This document shows positions 11,001-22,447 of a DNA stretch of 64,000 nucleotides, piece by piece. This stretch comes from Paenibacillus donghaensis. Lineage in GTDB: Bacteria > Bacillota > Bacilli > Paenibacillales > Paenibacillaceae. A program made the position numbers and the translations under genes. Numbering within the stretch: the stretch's first letter is position 1; each line of letters opens with the position of its first letter. Where the stretch lies: NCBI RefSeq assembly GCF_002192415.1, contig NZ_CP021780.1, positions 2,976,001-3,040,000 of the forward strand, given 5' to 3'. The notes below the pieces were generated by a model, which was not told the DNA's origin, did not search any database, and saw only the letters and a program-made list of their open reading frames with translations.

Positions 11001-14000
11001 CAAAAAGGCACTGCGGAACCTGCCGTTTCCTTCCTCCGACATCGGAAGTACACCTGTACGATCATTGGCTTTCATGGAAATCACTGTGCTTGAAGCCTGG
11101 AAGGAAGCGCTCGGGGTAGAGCGGATCGGCCTGGATGACCCCTTTTTTGATATTGGCGGCAACTCGCTCCTGACGATCCGGATCAGCGAAAAGCTGCGGG
11201 CCTCCACCGGTAAGGAGGTGTCGGTAACCGATATATTCCGCTATCCAACAGTCAGAGAACTCGCGGCATACATTTCTGCGAAGCATACCGCAGACGACGC
11301 ACCGAACGGCACAGACCACGCGGATGTCACGCCCCAAGCCGTACATCAGCCACAGGAAGCTGCTCCTGCAACGACTAGTGATATTGCCGTCATCGGCCTT
11401 GCTTCAAGGTTCCCCGGAGCTGCCGATCCTGTGAGTTACTGGCACAATCTGCGGGATGGTAAGGAGAGTATTTCGTTTTTTTCAGATGAAGAATTACGGG
11501 CTGCGGGAGTAACCGAGACGCTGCTGCGGGACTCCAGGTATGTAAAGGCAAAGGGAGTGCTTGAGGACATCGAATACTTCGATGCGGGGTTATTTAATTA
11601 CAGTCCGCAAGAGGCCGAGCTTATGGACCCGCAGCTGCGCATCCTGCACGAGCTTGCTTGGGCATCCCTGGAGGATGCGGCATACGACCCGATGAAGTAT
11701 CCAGGTGCAATTGGTTTGTTCGTGGGCGCAACAGTGCATTTGAACTGGGTGAACCGCTTGTTCGATTCGTTGGAGGACGATACGGAACGCTGGCGGGCGG
11801 CTAATCTGAATGTACATTCTTTGAGCACTCCTATCTCTTATAAGCTGAACCTGAAAGGACCTTCCATAACCGTGGAAACTGCCTGTTCTTCGTCTCTGGT
11901 AGCTGTACATCTGGCCTGCAGTTCCCTGATGCGTGGAGAATCTGATCTGGCCCTGGCAGGCGGGGTGTCTGTTACAGTACCCAAGAAATCGGGCTACACC
12001 TACCAGGAGGGCATGATCAGATCGCCGGATGGGCACTGCAAGGCTTTCGATGCGGATGCCAAGGGGACAGTCAGTGGAGACGGTGCAGGCCTTGTTGTGT
12101 TGAAAAGGCTGGATCAGGCTGTCCGGGATGGCGACCAGATCTACGCTGTTATCAAAGGCTCTGCAATTAACAACGACGGAACGCGCAAGGCTGGTTTCAC
12201 GGCTCCCAGCGTAAATGGACAACAAGATGTGGTGACAGCTGCACTGGAAGCCGCGTCCGTCTCTGCAGATTCTATCAGTTACATTGAAACACATGGAACG
12301 GGTACGCCGCTGGGAGATCCCATTGAGATTGAAGCCTTGTCCGGGCTGTTCCCCGCAAGCCTAGGAACCAGAACAGCCATCGGGTCGGTCAAGACCAACA
12401 TCGGACATCTCGATGCCGCTGCGGGAATTGCGGGATTCATCAAGACCGTGCTGGCACTGCATCATAAGCAGCTGCCTCCCAGCTTACATTACAAGCAGGC
12501 TAATCCTGCAATCAGCTTCGACAGGAGTTCATTGTATGTCAACACTTCGCTACAGGCATGGCTGCCGCCGGAAGGGTATCCGCTCCGTGCTGGTGTAAGT
12601 TCCTTCGGAATCGGTGGAACCAATGCGCATATCGTCCTGGAGCAGGCTCCAATCGCTGCCGCTGCAGATCTTGCGAACATGCAGAAACGGAGTGAGGGAT
12701 CACCGGAATTGTTCCTGTTATCTGCTGCTACAGAAGAAGCCTTACTGCAAAAAACAGAAGACTTGCTCGGTTATCTCGAATCGGCAGAGGGCCAAGACCA
12801 ACAACTGGCAGATATCGCCTATACGCTGAACACAGGCCGTCAAGAGTTAGGCTTCCGGGTAGCAGTGGTTGCCGCAGACTCTGCCGAGCTAGCTGCCGGT
12901 CTGCATGACTGGCAGCATGGAGCAGGTAACACTGCTCGGATCAAGGATGCTGTGCATGTAGTGTTCGCATTTCCGGGCCAAGGTACCCAGTATGTTGGAA
13001 TGGCGCGCAACCTATACGACACGCAGCTGGTGTTCCGGCAGGAAATGGATCGTTGCCTGGAGCTGGCCTCACCGCTTATGAAGACCGATCTGCGCTCTAC
13101 CTGGTTGACGCGGCAAGGGCTGAACTCAGGGGAGTCCGCACTGCCGGGAACTAAGCTGAATGCAATCGATCAGACCGAAATTGCCCAGCCGCTGCTGTTC
13201 ATGGTGGAGTATGCTCTTACTCGGCTCTTGCAACATTGGGGTATTCATCAAGCGGCTATGATCGGACATAGTTTGGGTGAATACACAGCTGCCTGCATCG
13301 CAGGCGTGTTGACACTGGAGGAGGCCATCCGGCTGGTTATCCGCCGATCCTCCTTGATGCAGCAGATGGATCGCGGCGAGATGATTAGCGTTGCCCTGGG
13401 GCAAGAGACATTGTTGCCGCTGCTGAACGAACAGCAGGATCTGTCTGTGGCTGCGACCAACAGTCCGGAACTCACCGTGATCTCAGGTCCAGCAACATCC
13501 ATTCGCACGCTGTCGGCGGAGCTGCAACGAACCGGCCATGAGCCTGTTCGACTGCAGGTTTCGCATGCCTTTCATTCTGCCATGATGGAGCCAATGTTAA
13601 GCTCCTACAGCACAGTATTCCAAGAAATCAACCTGATGGCTCCAGCAATTCCGTATATCTCCAATGTTACGGGTGAATTTATCACTTCGGAACAAGCGGT
13701 GGACCCTGAATACTATGTGAACCATGTCCGGCAGACCGTCAAGTTCATGGAAGGTGTGTCAACGTTGGCGAAGCAGCTGGAGCCAGTATTTCTGGAAGTA
13801 GGCCCGGGCCGAACGCTAGGTCAGCTGATCCGTCGCCATCCAGAGGTCGCAATGAATTGCCCCGTTCTTGGTCTGATGCCCAGAGCCTCTGAGGTGCAAT
13901 CCGCTGATGTTCATCTGCTTCAGGCCTTAGGCGGCCTATGGATGAGCGGAGTGGCAATCAACTGGGAGAAGGTATATGAGAACCGCAAGGGACGACGCGT

Positions 14001-17000
14001 ATCGCTGCCTGGGTATCCGTTCGAGAAACAATATTACTGGAAATACCAGCAACTGGCGGCGGACATTGTCCACGCGGATGCCCTGCATAACCGCAAGCGT
14101 CCGGTTTCCGAATGGGCCTATGTCCCCGACTGGAATGAGATAGCAGGCAGTGCAGACAGCAATAGCCTAGACAAGCGTACTGTCCGCAACGGCCAGACGG
14201 TGCTATTGTTCTCGGAACGAAGTGCTCTCGCCGGACAGCTGGCAGACCGCCTGGAAGAGCAGGGCGACCAATGTATCATGGTGTATCCGGAAGAAACCTT
14301 CCAGTGTGAGTCTGCCGCCGCTTACACCCTTGATCCCGGGAACCCGGCCCATTACACCCATTTGTTCGAGAGGCTTGCCGAAGCGGGCACGCAGCAGCCC
14401 GAACGGATGATTCATCTGTGGAGTCTGGGGGATCACCAAGCTGTATCCCTGGCCCAGACTCAAGTTGCCGCCTGCCGGAACGGAGAGGATCTTGGCGGTC
14501 TGCAGGTGCTGAACCGCTGCCTGTGCAGTGTGCTGGAACTGGTCCGCGCGGCAGGCATAGCCGCGCAAGGGAGTCCGCTGGATCTAACGCTGGTCACCAA
14601 CCAAATGGAACGGGTTCGGCCGGGTGACAAGGTGGACCCGCTAAAAGCTACCCTGCTGGGAATAGCCAGTGTCATCCCACTGGAGTATCCGCATATCCGG
14701 GTGCATACACTGGATCTCGATCCAGAGTCCACGGATGTGTGTCCCGGACTGCTGCTGGCACCCTCTTACGAAGGGGAGAACCGGAAGTTCTCTCTGCTTC
14801 CCATCCGGCAAGCACTGCGGGGCTCCCGCCGCTATGAACACGGCTTCAAGCGGTTGCCTCTGCCCAAGAGAAGTCTTCCGTCCCGCGCCTTGCACAAGGG
14901 TGGGGCATACCTCATCACCGGCGGACTCAGTGGAATTGGCCTGGCCCTCGCCACCTATCTGGCAATTCAATACCAGGCCAAGCTTGTACTTGTGGGACGC
15001 AACCCGCGTCCCATTCAGCATCGGCTGGAGCAGCTGCGTGATGCCGGCGCGCAGGTGCATGTGGAATATGCCGATGTCGCCGACCAGGCATCTATGGAAC
15101 GAGTCATGCTCGCACTAATGGATCGATTTGGCCAGCTGGACGGTGTCTTTCATGCCGCAGGCGTGGCAGATGGTAACATGATCCATATTGCGACTAGAGA
15201 ACAAATCTCAGCGGTGCTGCGGCCCAAAATCGCAGGTACCCTGGCGTTATACGAGGTACTGTCAGCAATGAAGCAGCCGCCTGCATTCCTACTGCTGTTC
15301 TCATCGATCAGCGGCTCGTTCGGCGCCTTCGGCCAGAGCGGATATGCTGCGGCGAATGCCTTCCTGGACAGCTTCGCCCGCGCGCATGCCGGGAACTCGT
15401 CCCCGATGCGGGTAGTCAGTATGGATTGGGATGCTTGGAGCGAGACCGGGATGGCTGTTGAAGCTGTGAACCGTTATAACGGTTCCGAAGCCAAACATGA
15501 TACAGATGCCTTCAAAGAGGTGCCTGCAGACCTTCCGCTGAGCACCGCCCACCCGCTGCTGACCTCCAGAAGCATGGCGGCCGGGAACAGGCAAACTGTC
15601 TATGTTTCGAGATTGTCGGCAGAGCATCATTGGGTGCTGGACGAGCACCGGATGCTGGGCACTTCTATTTTTCCCGGTACGGGATATGTGGAGATACTCA
15701 GAGCATCATTTGAAGATTTGACCGGAGAACCGGGGCTGAACATCGCAGAGTTATTTTTTGTGAAGCCGCTTGTGGTTGATGAGACTTGTGAGCTAAGAAC
15801 CGTGTGGTCCCCTAGTGACGGCGGCTGGGAATTCTCCATGTTGTCCTTGGGAGCAGGGGGCGAATGGATACAACATGCCACAGGACACGCGGAGCGTATG
15901 GAAGGGCAGGCAAGCCGGATGCTCAGCGAGGCGGAGCTGGAGGAACTTCAGCAGCGCCTGCAAGCAGCAACGGTTCCGGCCATGTCCGAACAGTTCCGGG
16001 AAGGCCAGAAGGTACGCCTGCAATACGGCCCTCATTGGAGCAATGTGCGCCGGGTCTTTCGGGGGAGAGTGAGGCCGTCGCCGAATTATCCCTCCCAGAC
16101 GAGCAGGCGCAGGACTCGGCTGAGTATGGAGTCCATCCTGCGCTGATGGACCAGGCCACAAGTCTGTTGAACGGACAAGCGGAAGACAGTGCTGCTTACT
16201 TGCCGTTTGCGTATAAGCATATCCGGATATACCGGCCGTTTCCGCCTATAATTCACACCATCCTGCAAGAAGGAGAACATAGGGAGGAAGCTCGGACGTA
16301 TGTCTGCCGCATTACCGATCCAGAAGGTTGTGTACTCATGGATATCGGAGAGTATGTCATGAGAAAGGTCCCTGACCCGTCGCTCGCAGACACGTTGCCG
16401 CTGGAAGATGAAGAGAAGTGGCCTGAGGTCGGCAATTACCGGGTGGGAATAGCTGTTCCGGGTGAGCTCAACAGCCTGCACCTCCAGCATGAATACCGGT
16501 TGCCCCCGGCACCTGACGAGGTAGAGATTAAAGTGGCGGCCAGCGGTCTGAACTTTAAGGAAGTGCTGTATGCACTTGGTGTTCTCCAGCTGCCGGATTC
16601 CTACGGATTCAGTTTCGGCCTGGAATGCGCCGGAACGGTGACCCGGGTAGGATCAGAGGTAACCGATTGGCAGACCGGAGACGAAGTGATGGCAATAGCC
16701 GGAGCAAGCTTGGGCAAATACGCGAGAGTGCCGGTAAGCTCAGTAGTCCGCAAGCCATCCCGGATCTCTTTTGCCGAAGCAGCAACCATTCCGATTGCCT
16801 TTATGACGGCTTACTACGCGCTGATTGTCCGTGGACAGCTCTCCTTGGGTGACAAAGTGCTGATTCATACAGCTACGGGCGGCGTGGGCTTGGCAGCGGT
16901 GCAAATCGCCCAATGGATCGGAGCAGAGATTTATGCTACGGCCGGCACCGAAGAGAAGCGGGACTACCTGCGTTCACTGGGAATCTCCCATGTGTACTCT

Positions 17001-17978
17001 TCCCGGGATCTTGATTTTGCTGACCAAATCCGCAAGTATGCGGGAACGGTGGACGTAGTGCTGAATTCCCTGACCGGAGAGGCCGTAGAGAAAGGGCTAT
17101 CTATATTGGCCCCGCACGGCAGATTTCTGGAGATGGGCATCAAGGACATTATGGAGAACAGCAATTTAAGTATGCGGATGTTCGGCAACGGCATTTCTTT
17201 GTCGGCCATCAGCATCGACAGTGGCCTTCCGGGCTATACGAACCTGTTCCGTGAGATTGCCCGGCATGTGGAAGAAGGCACCTTTACACCTCTGCCTATA
17301 ATCCCGTACCGGCTCTCCGACACGAAAGAGGCTTTCCGGTATATGGCATCGGCTAAACATATCGGCAAAATCGTCATCACCCAGGAACACGCATCAGCAC
17401 AGCAAAAGCAAAGCGTACGCCTCCGGGAAGGGATGACCAATGCCGAAGGAATGGAAATGCTGGAGCATATTTTATCGAAAGTGATGCGCACAGAGTTATA
17501 CCCGGCCCAGTGGCTGTTGTCCACGACCGATTTGGACACCCGGCAAGCGTTGCTTGAGGCTAATGCGCCACAGGGGATTGTCCCTGCGGATACAGCGGTG
17601 CATGCCGGACGCAGGCGGAAGCGGATGGCCGGAAGCACCGAATATGCGCCGCCGCTTACAGAGACGCAGAAACAGCTGGCCGAACTGTTCATGGACTATC
17701 TGGAGCTTACAGCCATCGGGCTGCATGACAACTTTTTTGAAGCGGGAGCAAGCTCTCTTGACCTGATTCAGATCAATGCCAAAGTCAATGCTCTGTCCGC
17801 CAAAGACACGTCGATTGTCAAAATGTACTCCTACCCGACGATTAATCTGCTGGATGCCTATTTGTTTGCGGACCCGGTTGATCAAACAGACAACAGCGTC
17901 GTGCTCAAAGATACTGAAGACCGCAAAAGAAAAGCAAGCCGCCTGAAAACATTGGAGTCCATCAAGGGAAGAAGGTGA
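8053..17978 (+). CDS. clbB-like: Hybrid NRPS-PKS, C-A-T-KS-AT-KR-DH-ER-T (ClbB-like), reading frame broken once
   Basis: ATG 8053 is chosen because AGGAGG lies at 8041-8046; a GTG at 8038 would place that site inside the gene. Repaired length is about 3308 residues (ClbB is about 3206). Domains with approximate residues: C (HHILLDGWS, 166); A (YTSGSTGQPKG, 648); T (GGNSL, 1034); KS (TACSSS, 1276); AT (GHSLGE, 1737, and HAFH, 1838, malonyl type); KR (GGLSGIG, 2289; Ser and Tyr present, SGYAAAN); DH (HWVLDEHRMLG, 2525, and HPALMD, 2695); ER (HTATGGVG, 2938); T (GASSLD, 3232). The A-domain code reads D-A-F-W-I-G-G-V-L-K, closest to small branched residues such as Val; the E. coli counterpart takes Ala. 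The order KR-DH-ER, not the common DH-ER-KR, is the same as in ClbB. The frame shifts by one base in a run of five G at 16061-16065, in the middle of DH; without it DH, ER and T would be lost. Confidence 0.9.
16061..16065 (+). other. Frameshift site in the DH domain (run of five G)
   Basis: The ClbB-like frame runs to a stop at 16146 with non-DH sequence after VRRVFRG, while the downstream frame resumes with GESEAVAELSLPDE and the DH motif HPALMD. Adding one G to the run restores a single continuous DH domain. No ribosome binding site or plausible start serves the second frame. A missed base in a homopolymer or a true one-base deletion fit best. Confidence 0.85.
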
Positions 17979-17982
17979 AGTC

Positions 17983-20900
17983 ATGAGTGAAGAGACCGCA
18001 CTAACCGGGCTTGAGATTGCCGTGATTGGCATAAGCGGCAGATTTCCGGGCGCTGAGAATATAGAGCAGTACTGGGAACTGCTGATGCAGAGCAAATCCG
18101 CGGTATCCCAATTCAGCTTTGAAGAGTTGCGCAGCGAAGGAATTGCTCTCGAACGTCTGAACCATCCCGATTACGTCAAAGCGAAGCCTTACCTGGGCAA
18201 CGTGTATGATTTTGATGCCTCATTGTTCGGATATGCTCCCTGGGAAGCCGAGAACATGGACCCCCAGATCCGGCTGTTCCACGAAATTGTCTATCATGCT
18301 TTAGAGAATTCGGGCTATCACCCTGACCGCTATGACGGCCAAATCGGCATGTACGCCGGTGCCCCGCTTGACCTGAAGTGGACGAGCGACCATCTGTCCC
18401 GTCATGGAGAGGGAGAGGATGTGCTGGAATCAGGCATCGTGTCCAGCAAGGATTTCCTGAGCCAGCTGATCTCCTACAAGCTGAATCTGACGGGACCCAG
18501 CTACACCCTGTACACGGCCTGTTCAACTTCATTGGCGGCAGTCCATCTGGCTTGTCAGGGTCTGCTGCTTGGAGATTGCAACCTGGCTGTTGCCGGAGGC
18601 GTTACGCTGGAGCAGCCGGGCAAGTCCGGTTATCTCTACCAGGAGGGTACGATTTATTCCAAAAGCGGGGTCTGCCGCCCGTTCGACTGCCGGGCCGACG
18701 GAACGATCTTCGGAGAAGGCGCAGGAGCTGTGGTGCTCAAGCGCCTCCCGGAAGCAATAGATGACGGCGATCACATCTACGCCGTGATTAAAGGCTCGTC
18801 TAGTAATAATGATGGGCGTCGAAAGGTTGGCTTTGCTGCCCCCAGCCTGGAGGGCCAAAAAGAGGTTATCCGCTCAGCCTGGAGTCTGGCAGATATTGAC
18901 CCGGAAACCATCGGATACATCGAAACCCACGGCACCGGCACCAAAGTTGGGGACCCGATTGAATTCACTGCCTTGCAGCAAGTATTCGGACAGGACAGCA
19001 AGCATCGGCCGATTGGCTCGGTCAAAGGTAACATCGGACATCTCCATGCCGCCGCTGGGATTGCGGGCTTGATAAAGACCGCATTGTCTCTGGAACGGGA
19101 GATGATTCCTCCTACAGCTAATTATTCTGAGCCCAATCCGCTGCTGGAGATGGAGAAGTCAGCCTTCTACCTTAGCCGGGAGCCGTTGGCTTGGCCTCGC
19201 GGGAAGCTTCCCCGCCGGGCAGGAATCAGTTCGTTTGGCGTTGGCGGAACCAATGTCCATCTGATTCTGGAGGAGCCGCCAATCCGCGCAGCCACTGAGC
19301 CGTCCGGGCTTCCTGCCGCACTGCTGCTCTCAGCCAAAAGTCCCGCCGCCCTGGAACGGATGCAGCAGGAACTTGCTGATCATTTAAAGAACATGCCAGC
19401 CGGCGCTCCGCTGGCCGATGTGGCCTTCACGCTGCAAATGGGACGGGGGCAATTCAAATACCGCCTGGCTTGTGTAGCAGCGGGGACAGACGAGGCGGTC
19501 CGCCTTCTAAGCGGAACTGGCGAAACAGGGGTTATCCGTTCTGCTCAAGAGCGTATCAACCGCCCGGTCGTGTTCATGTTCACGGGCCAAGGGTCACAAT
19601 CCATCGGGATGGGCGCGGAGCTGTATAAGCATCATCTGGTCTATCGGCAGGAGGTGGACCGGCTGTCGGAGCTGCTGATGCCCAAGCTTGGCCTGGATAT
19701 CCGCCATTACATTGGCGCCTGGGAAGGGGGCAATTCGGCTCCCGAGGGGATGGACGGTCAAGCCGAGCTGCATCAGACCTGGCTCGCGCAACCCGCTTTG
19801 TTCGTTATGGAATATGCGCTGGCTAAGGCCTGGATGAAGCTTGGTATTCACCCCTCGAACATGGTGGGACATAGCATCGGAGAATACGTTGCGGCGGCAC
19901 TGGCCGGTGTTTTCACTCTAGAGGATGCTCTCGATATTGTGGTGGCCCGCGGGCGGCTGATGCAGGCAGCTCCTTCAGGGGGAATGATGCTGGCCGCAGC
20001 TATTCCTGCATCGGAAGCAAGCAGGTATGTCAGTGCCGGCGTAACGCTGGCCGCCATTAACCAGCCGGAATTATGTGTATTCTCAGGCGACGAAGAAGAG
20101 CTGCGGCAACGGCAGGAAGAGTGGAGCCAAGCGGGGATCTTCACCGCAAGGCTGAACACCTCCCATGCGTTCCACTCCGCACAGATGGATGCCATTCTGG
20201 AGCCGTTCCGTGAAGTGCTGCGCAGCAAGAACCTGAACGCACCTGAGCTGCCTTTCTATTCCTGTCTGACAGGGGAACCAATCACGGGCGAGATGGCAGT
20301 AAACCCCGAATATTGGGCCGCGCAGCTGCGCGGGACGGTGAATTTCTCGGCGATGATCAGCGGCTGTCTGGCCAATGAGGAGCATGTCTTCTTAGAGATT
20401 GGCCCGGGCCAGACCTTATGCCGGCTAGCCAAGGCCCAGGCCGGGGTGGACCGGCTGGTGCTGTCCAGCCTGGGGGCTGCGGGCACAGCAAATGAACCGC
20501 ACGTGTTCCTGGAGACCTTGTCACAGCTCTGGCTCGCAGGGGTTCCCGTTCAATGGGAGGCACTCTATCCGCCGCAGTCCCGCCAGCGGCTGCCCCTGCC
20601 GATGTACAGCTTCGACCGGCAGACCTATCTGCCGGGACCATCGCTTCCTGGACCCCTGCGGGCGGCACCCATAGAGCCGGACCTTCCGCTCCTCTATCTG
20701 CCCGCGTGGAAGCAAGAACCGCTGACGGATACACCAAGTGTGGCAGACTTACAGCCCTTAACCTGGCTCATTCTGTGCGAAGAATCCCAGGCAGCTGGAC
20801 GATGCAGGGATCAGCTTATTACAAGGGGAGACCACTGCATCGAGGTGCAACCTGCCGCGCAGTACCGGCGGCTATCACCGGATCTGGTGGAGTTGAACCC

Positions 20901-22362
20901 GGTCGCTGCCGGGGATTACCTGCAGCTCGCCGATGACCTGCGGCGGGACGGTATCCGCATCGACCGTATCCTTCATGCCTGGATGCTGGAGGAGCAGCCC
21001 CTTCCCGGAGGCCCTGCACTTGCAGGGATCAGCGAAGCAGACGCTGCGGAGCGTGGATACTTGTCGTTGATTCATTTAGCTTCTGCCTTGGACCAAGAGC
21101 TCTGCGGAGCGCATATTCGGTTGATCGTAGCTGCCAGCCGTATCATTAATATCTTGGGGACAGGAGGAGGGACGCCCGAACGGCGCGCTATCCTTGGACC
21201 GCTCCTTACCTTGGGTCAGGAGCAGCCCGGCTGGCAAGGCATCCTGGTTGACTTCCAGCCAGAGCCTGAGAAACGCCTGGCGGATAAGCTATGGCAGGAG
21301 CTTATCTCGGCAACCGGCACAGCGATGGTGGCCGCTTACCGGGGCGGAACGCGGTTGGTACAAGCTTTCGATCCGATTCCAGCTCCTTTGAGCGAGCCTT
21401 CTAATTATGCAGCAGCAGAAACAACATCCCAACAAGTCTACTTAGTCGTCTCCCCCGCCGGTGGCGCGGAATTAATCCGCAGCTTCTTGGCTGAACGGCC
21501 TGGAGCAGAGGTCATAGCCTCCGAAGGCCTCGGCTCTGCACAGCTTCGCCAGGCCGTTACTGCGGCGGCTGGAATCAGCGGTCGGATTGACGGAGTGGTA
21601 TTCGAACCAGAGCTGCAAGCATTGGAATGGCGGACACTGGCTGTGTTGTCCGCAGCAGCAGACCTGCAGATTCCACAGTCCCAGACCTTCCAGGAATTGA
21701 ACGCGCTGCTGCTGGACTGTGGTGCTGAAATCGAATTCGGCTGGATTCTATCCTCCTTGTCTTCTGTAGTGGGCGGCTTGGGCCTAACTGAACTGGCGGC
21801 TGCGGCGGGTGTGATGGATGCGGCTGCGGAAGATGCATCCAGCGGGACAATCCCCTGGTTATCGCTGAGCCGGGATTTCATCCGCAGCACAGATGACACG
21901 GGTCCAGGCATTACCCGGGATCAGGAATATGCCTTATATGGACGGCTGTGGCCGATCCGCAGCCGGATTAGCCGGGCCATCATTTCAGCACAGCCCCCGG
22001 CGGTTCAGCTCTCGCTGGCTCGGAAGGAACAGCCACTCCCGGTGCAACCTGTTCCTTCCGACCGCACTTACGATGCTGGCCTTCGTGAACGCCCGGCCTA
22101 TCTGGGGGTATACACACCTCCGGTGACGGAGCCGGAGTCCATTATCTGTGAAATTATCGCGGAGCTGCTCGGCGTGCATCCGGTGGGTGTAGAGGACCAT
22201 TTTTACGATTTGGGTGGGCATTCCCTGTTGCTGACACGACTCTTGTCACGGATCAAAGATGTGTTCCGCGCCGAATTGCCGCTTCGAAAAGTGTTGGAGA
22301 AGCCGACAGTGACCGGAATGATTGACAGCCTGGTGAGCGAGTGGGGGATGCCGAAACCGTAG
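17983..22362 (+). CDS. clbC-like: Polyketide synthase KS-AT-(vestigial KR)-T (ClbC-like)
   Basis: 1459 residues as read. KS with TACSTSL (Cys near 179), HGTGT and NIGH intact; AT with GHSIGE near 629 and HAFHS near 728, indicating malonyl-CoA; then about 450 residues that align with a ketoreductase but have lost its working parts; then an ACP with DLGGHSLL near 1410. In the KR-like region the NADPH loop is degraded (VVSPAGGAEL) and the catalytic Tyr region reads LTELAAAAG, so the beta-keto group should survive. E. coli ClbC has no such region and is about 866 residues, so this gene is about 600 residues longer. The start at 17983 follows GGGAAGAAGG. The reading frame probably continues to a stop at 22416-22418 if one G is missing at 22343-22347. 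Confidence 0.9.
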   Translation: MSEETALTGLEIAVIGISGRFPGAENIEQYWELLMQSKSAVSQFSFEELRSEGIALERLNHPDYVKAKPYLGNVYDFDASLFGYAPWEAENMDPQIRLFHEIVYHALENSGYHPDRYDGQIGMYAGAPLDLKWTSDHLSRHGEGEDVLESGIVSSKDFLSQLISYKLNLTGPSYTLYTACSTSLAAVHLACQGLLLGDCNLAVAGGVTLEQPGKSGYLYQEGTIYSKSGVCRPFDCRADGTIFGEGAGAVVLKRLPEAIDDGDHIYAVIKGSSSNNDGRRKVGFAAPSLEGQKEVIRSAWSLADIDPETIGYIETHGTGTKVGDPIEFTALQQVFGQDSKHRPIGSVKGNIGHLHAAAGIAGLIKTALSLEREMIPPTANYSEPNPLLEMEKSAFYLSREPLAWPRGKLPRRAGISSFGVGGTNVHLILEEPPIRAATEPSGLPAALLLSAKSPAALERMQQELADHLKNMPAGAPLADVAFTLQMGRGQFKYRLACVAAGTDEAVRLLSGTGETGVIRSAQERINRPVVFMFTGQGSQSIGMGAELYKHHLVYRQEVDRLSELLMPKLGLDIRHYIGAWEGGNSAPEGMDGQAELHQTWLAQPALFVMEYALAKAWMKLGIHPSNMVGHSIGEYVAAALAGVFTLEDALDIVVARGRLMQAAPSGGMMLAAAIPASEASRYVSAGVTLAAINQPELCVFSGDEEELRQRQEEWSQAGIFTARLNTSHAFHSAQMDAILEPFREVLRSKNLNAPELPFYSCLTGEPITGEMAVNPEYWAAQLRGTVNFSAMISGCLANEEHVFLEIGPGQTLCRLAKAQAGVDRLVLSSLGAAGTANEPHVFLETLSQLWLAGVPVQWEALYPPQSRQRLPLPMYSFDRQTYLPGPSLPGPLRAAPIEPDLPLLYLPAWKQEPLTDTPSVADLQPLTWLILCEESQAAGRCRDQLITRGDHCIEVQPAAQYRRLSPDLVELNPVAAGDYLQLADDLRRDGIRIDRILHAWMLEEQPLPGGPALAGISEADAAERGYLSLIHLASALDQELCGAHIRLIVAASRIINILGTGGGTPERRAILGPLLTLGQEQPGWQGILVDFQPEPEKRLADKLWQELISATGTAMVAAYRGGTRLVQAFDPIPAPLSEPSNYAAAETTSQQVYLVVSPAGGAELIRSFLAERPGAEVIASEGLGSAQLRQAVTAAAGISGRIDGVVFEPELQALEWRTLAVLSAAADLQIPQSQTFQELNALLLDCGAEIEFGWILSSLSSVVGGLGLTELAAAAGVMDAAAEDASSGTIPWLSLSRDFIRSTDDTGPGITRDQEYALYGRLWPIRSRISRAIISAQPPAVQLSLARKEQPLPVQPVPSDRTYDAGLRERPAYLGVYTPPVTEPESIICEIIAELLGVHPVGVEDHFYDLGGHSLLLTRLLSRIKDVFRAELPLRKVLEKPTVTGMIDSLVSEWGMPKP
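22343..22347 (+). other. Probable second frameshift, C-terminus of the ClbC-like gene (run of five G)
   Basis: The annotated frame ends SEWGMPKP with a stop at 22360. Inserting one G into the run at 22343-22347 gives a further 23 residues (beginning DAETVADIADAY and ending LTYENV) to a stop at 22416-22418, 29 bp before the next ATG. The tail is charged and helical like a synthase C-terminal docking segment, and it would remove most of an otherwise unexplained 85-bp gap. Confidence 0.55.
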
Positions 22363-22447
22363 CGGACATTGCCGATGCTTACCGGGAATACCAGAAGCTG
22401 ACCTATGAAAACGTATAATGAGCAGAATAAGGGACGGAGGTTAAACG

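Noticed and set aside
11590..12294. Antisense ORF (234 codons) over the KS of the ClbB-like gene
   Set aside because: Same shadow pattern recurs opposite the other KS regions (31391, 41029), as expected from conserved KS codons, not a gene family.
15864..17978. A separate gene for the DH-ER-ACP part
   Set aside because: No ribosome site, a TTG/ATG in the middle of another frame, and the first ~65 codons are out-of-frame noise; it is the continuation of the 8053 gene after a frame break.
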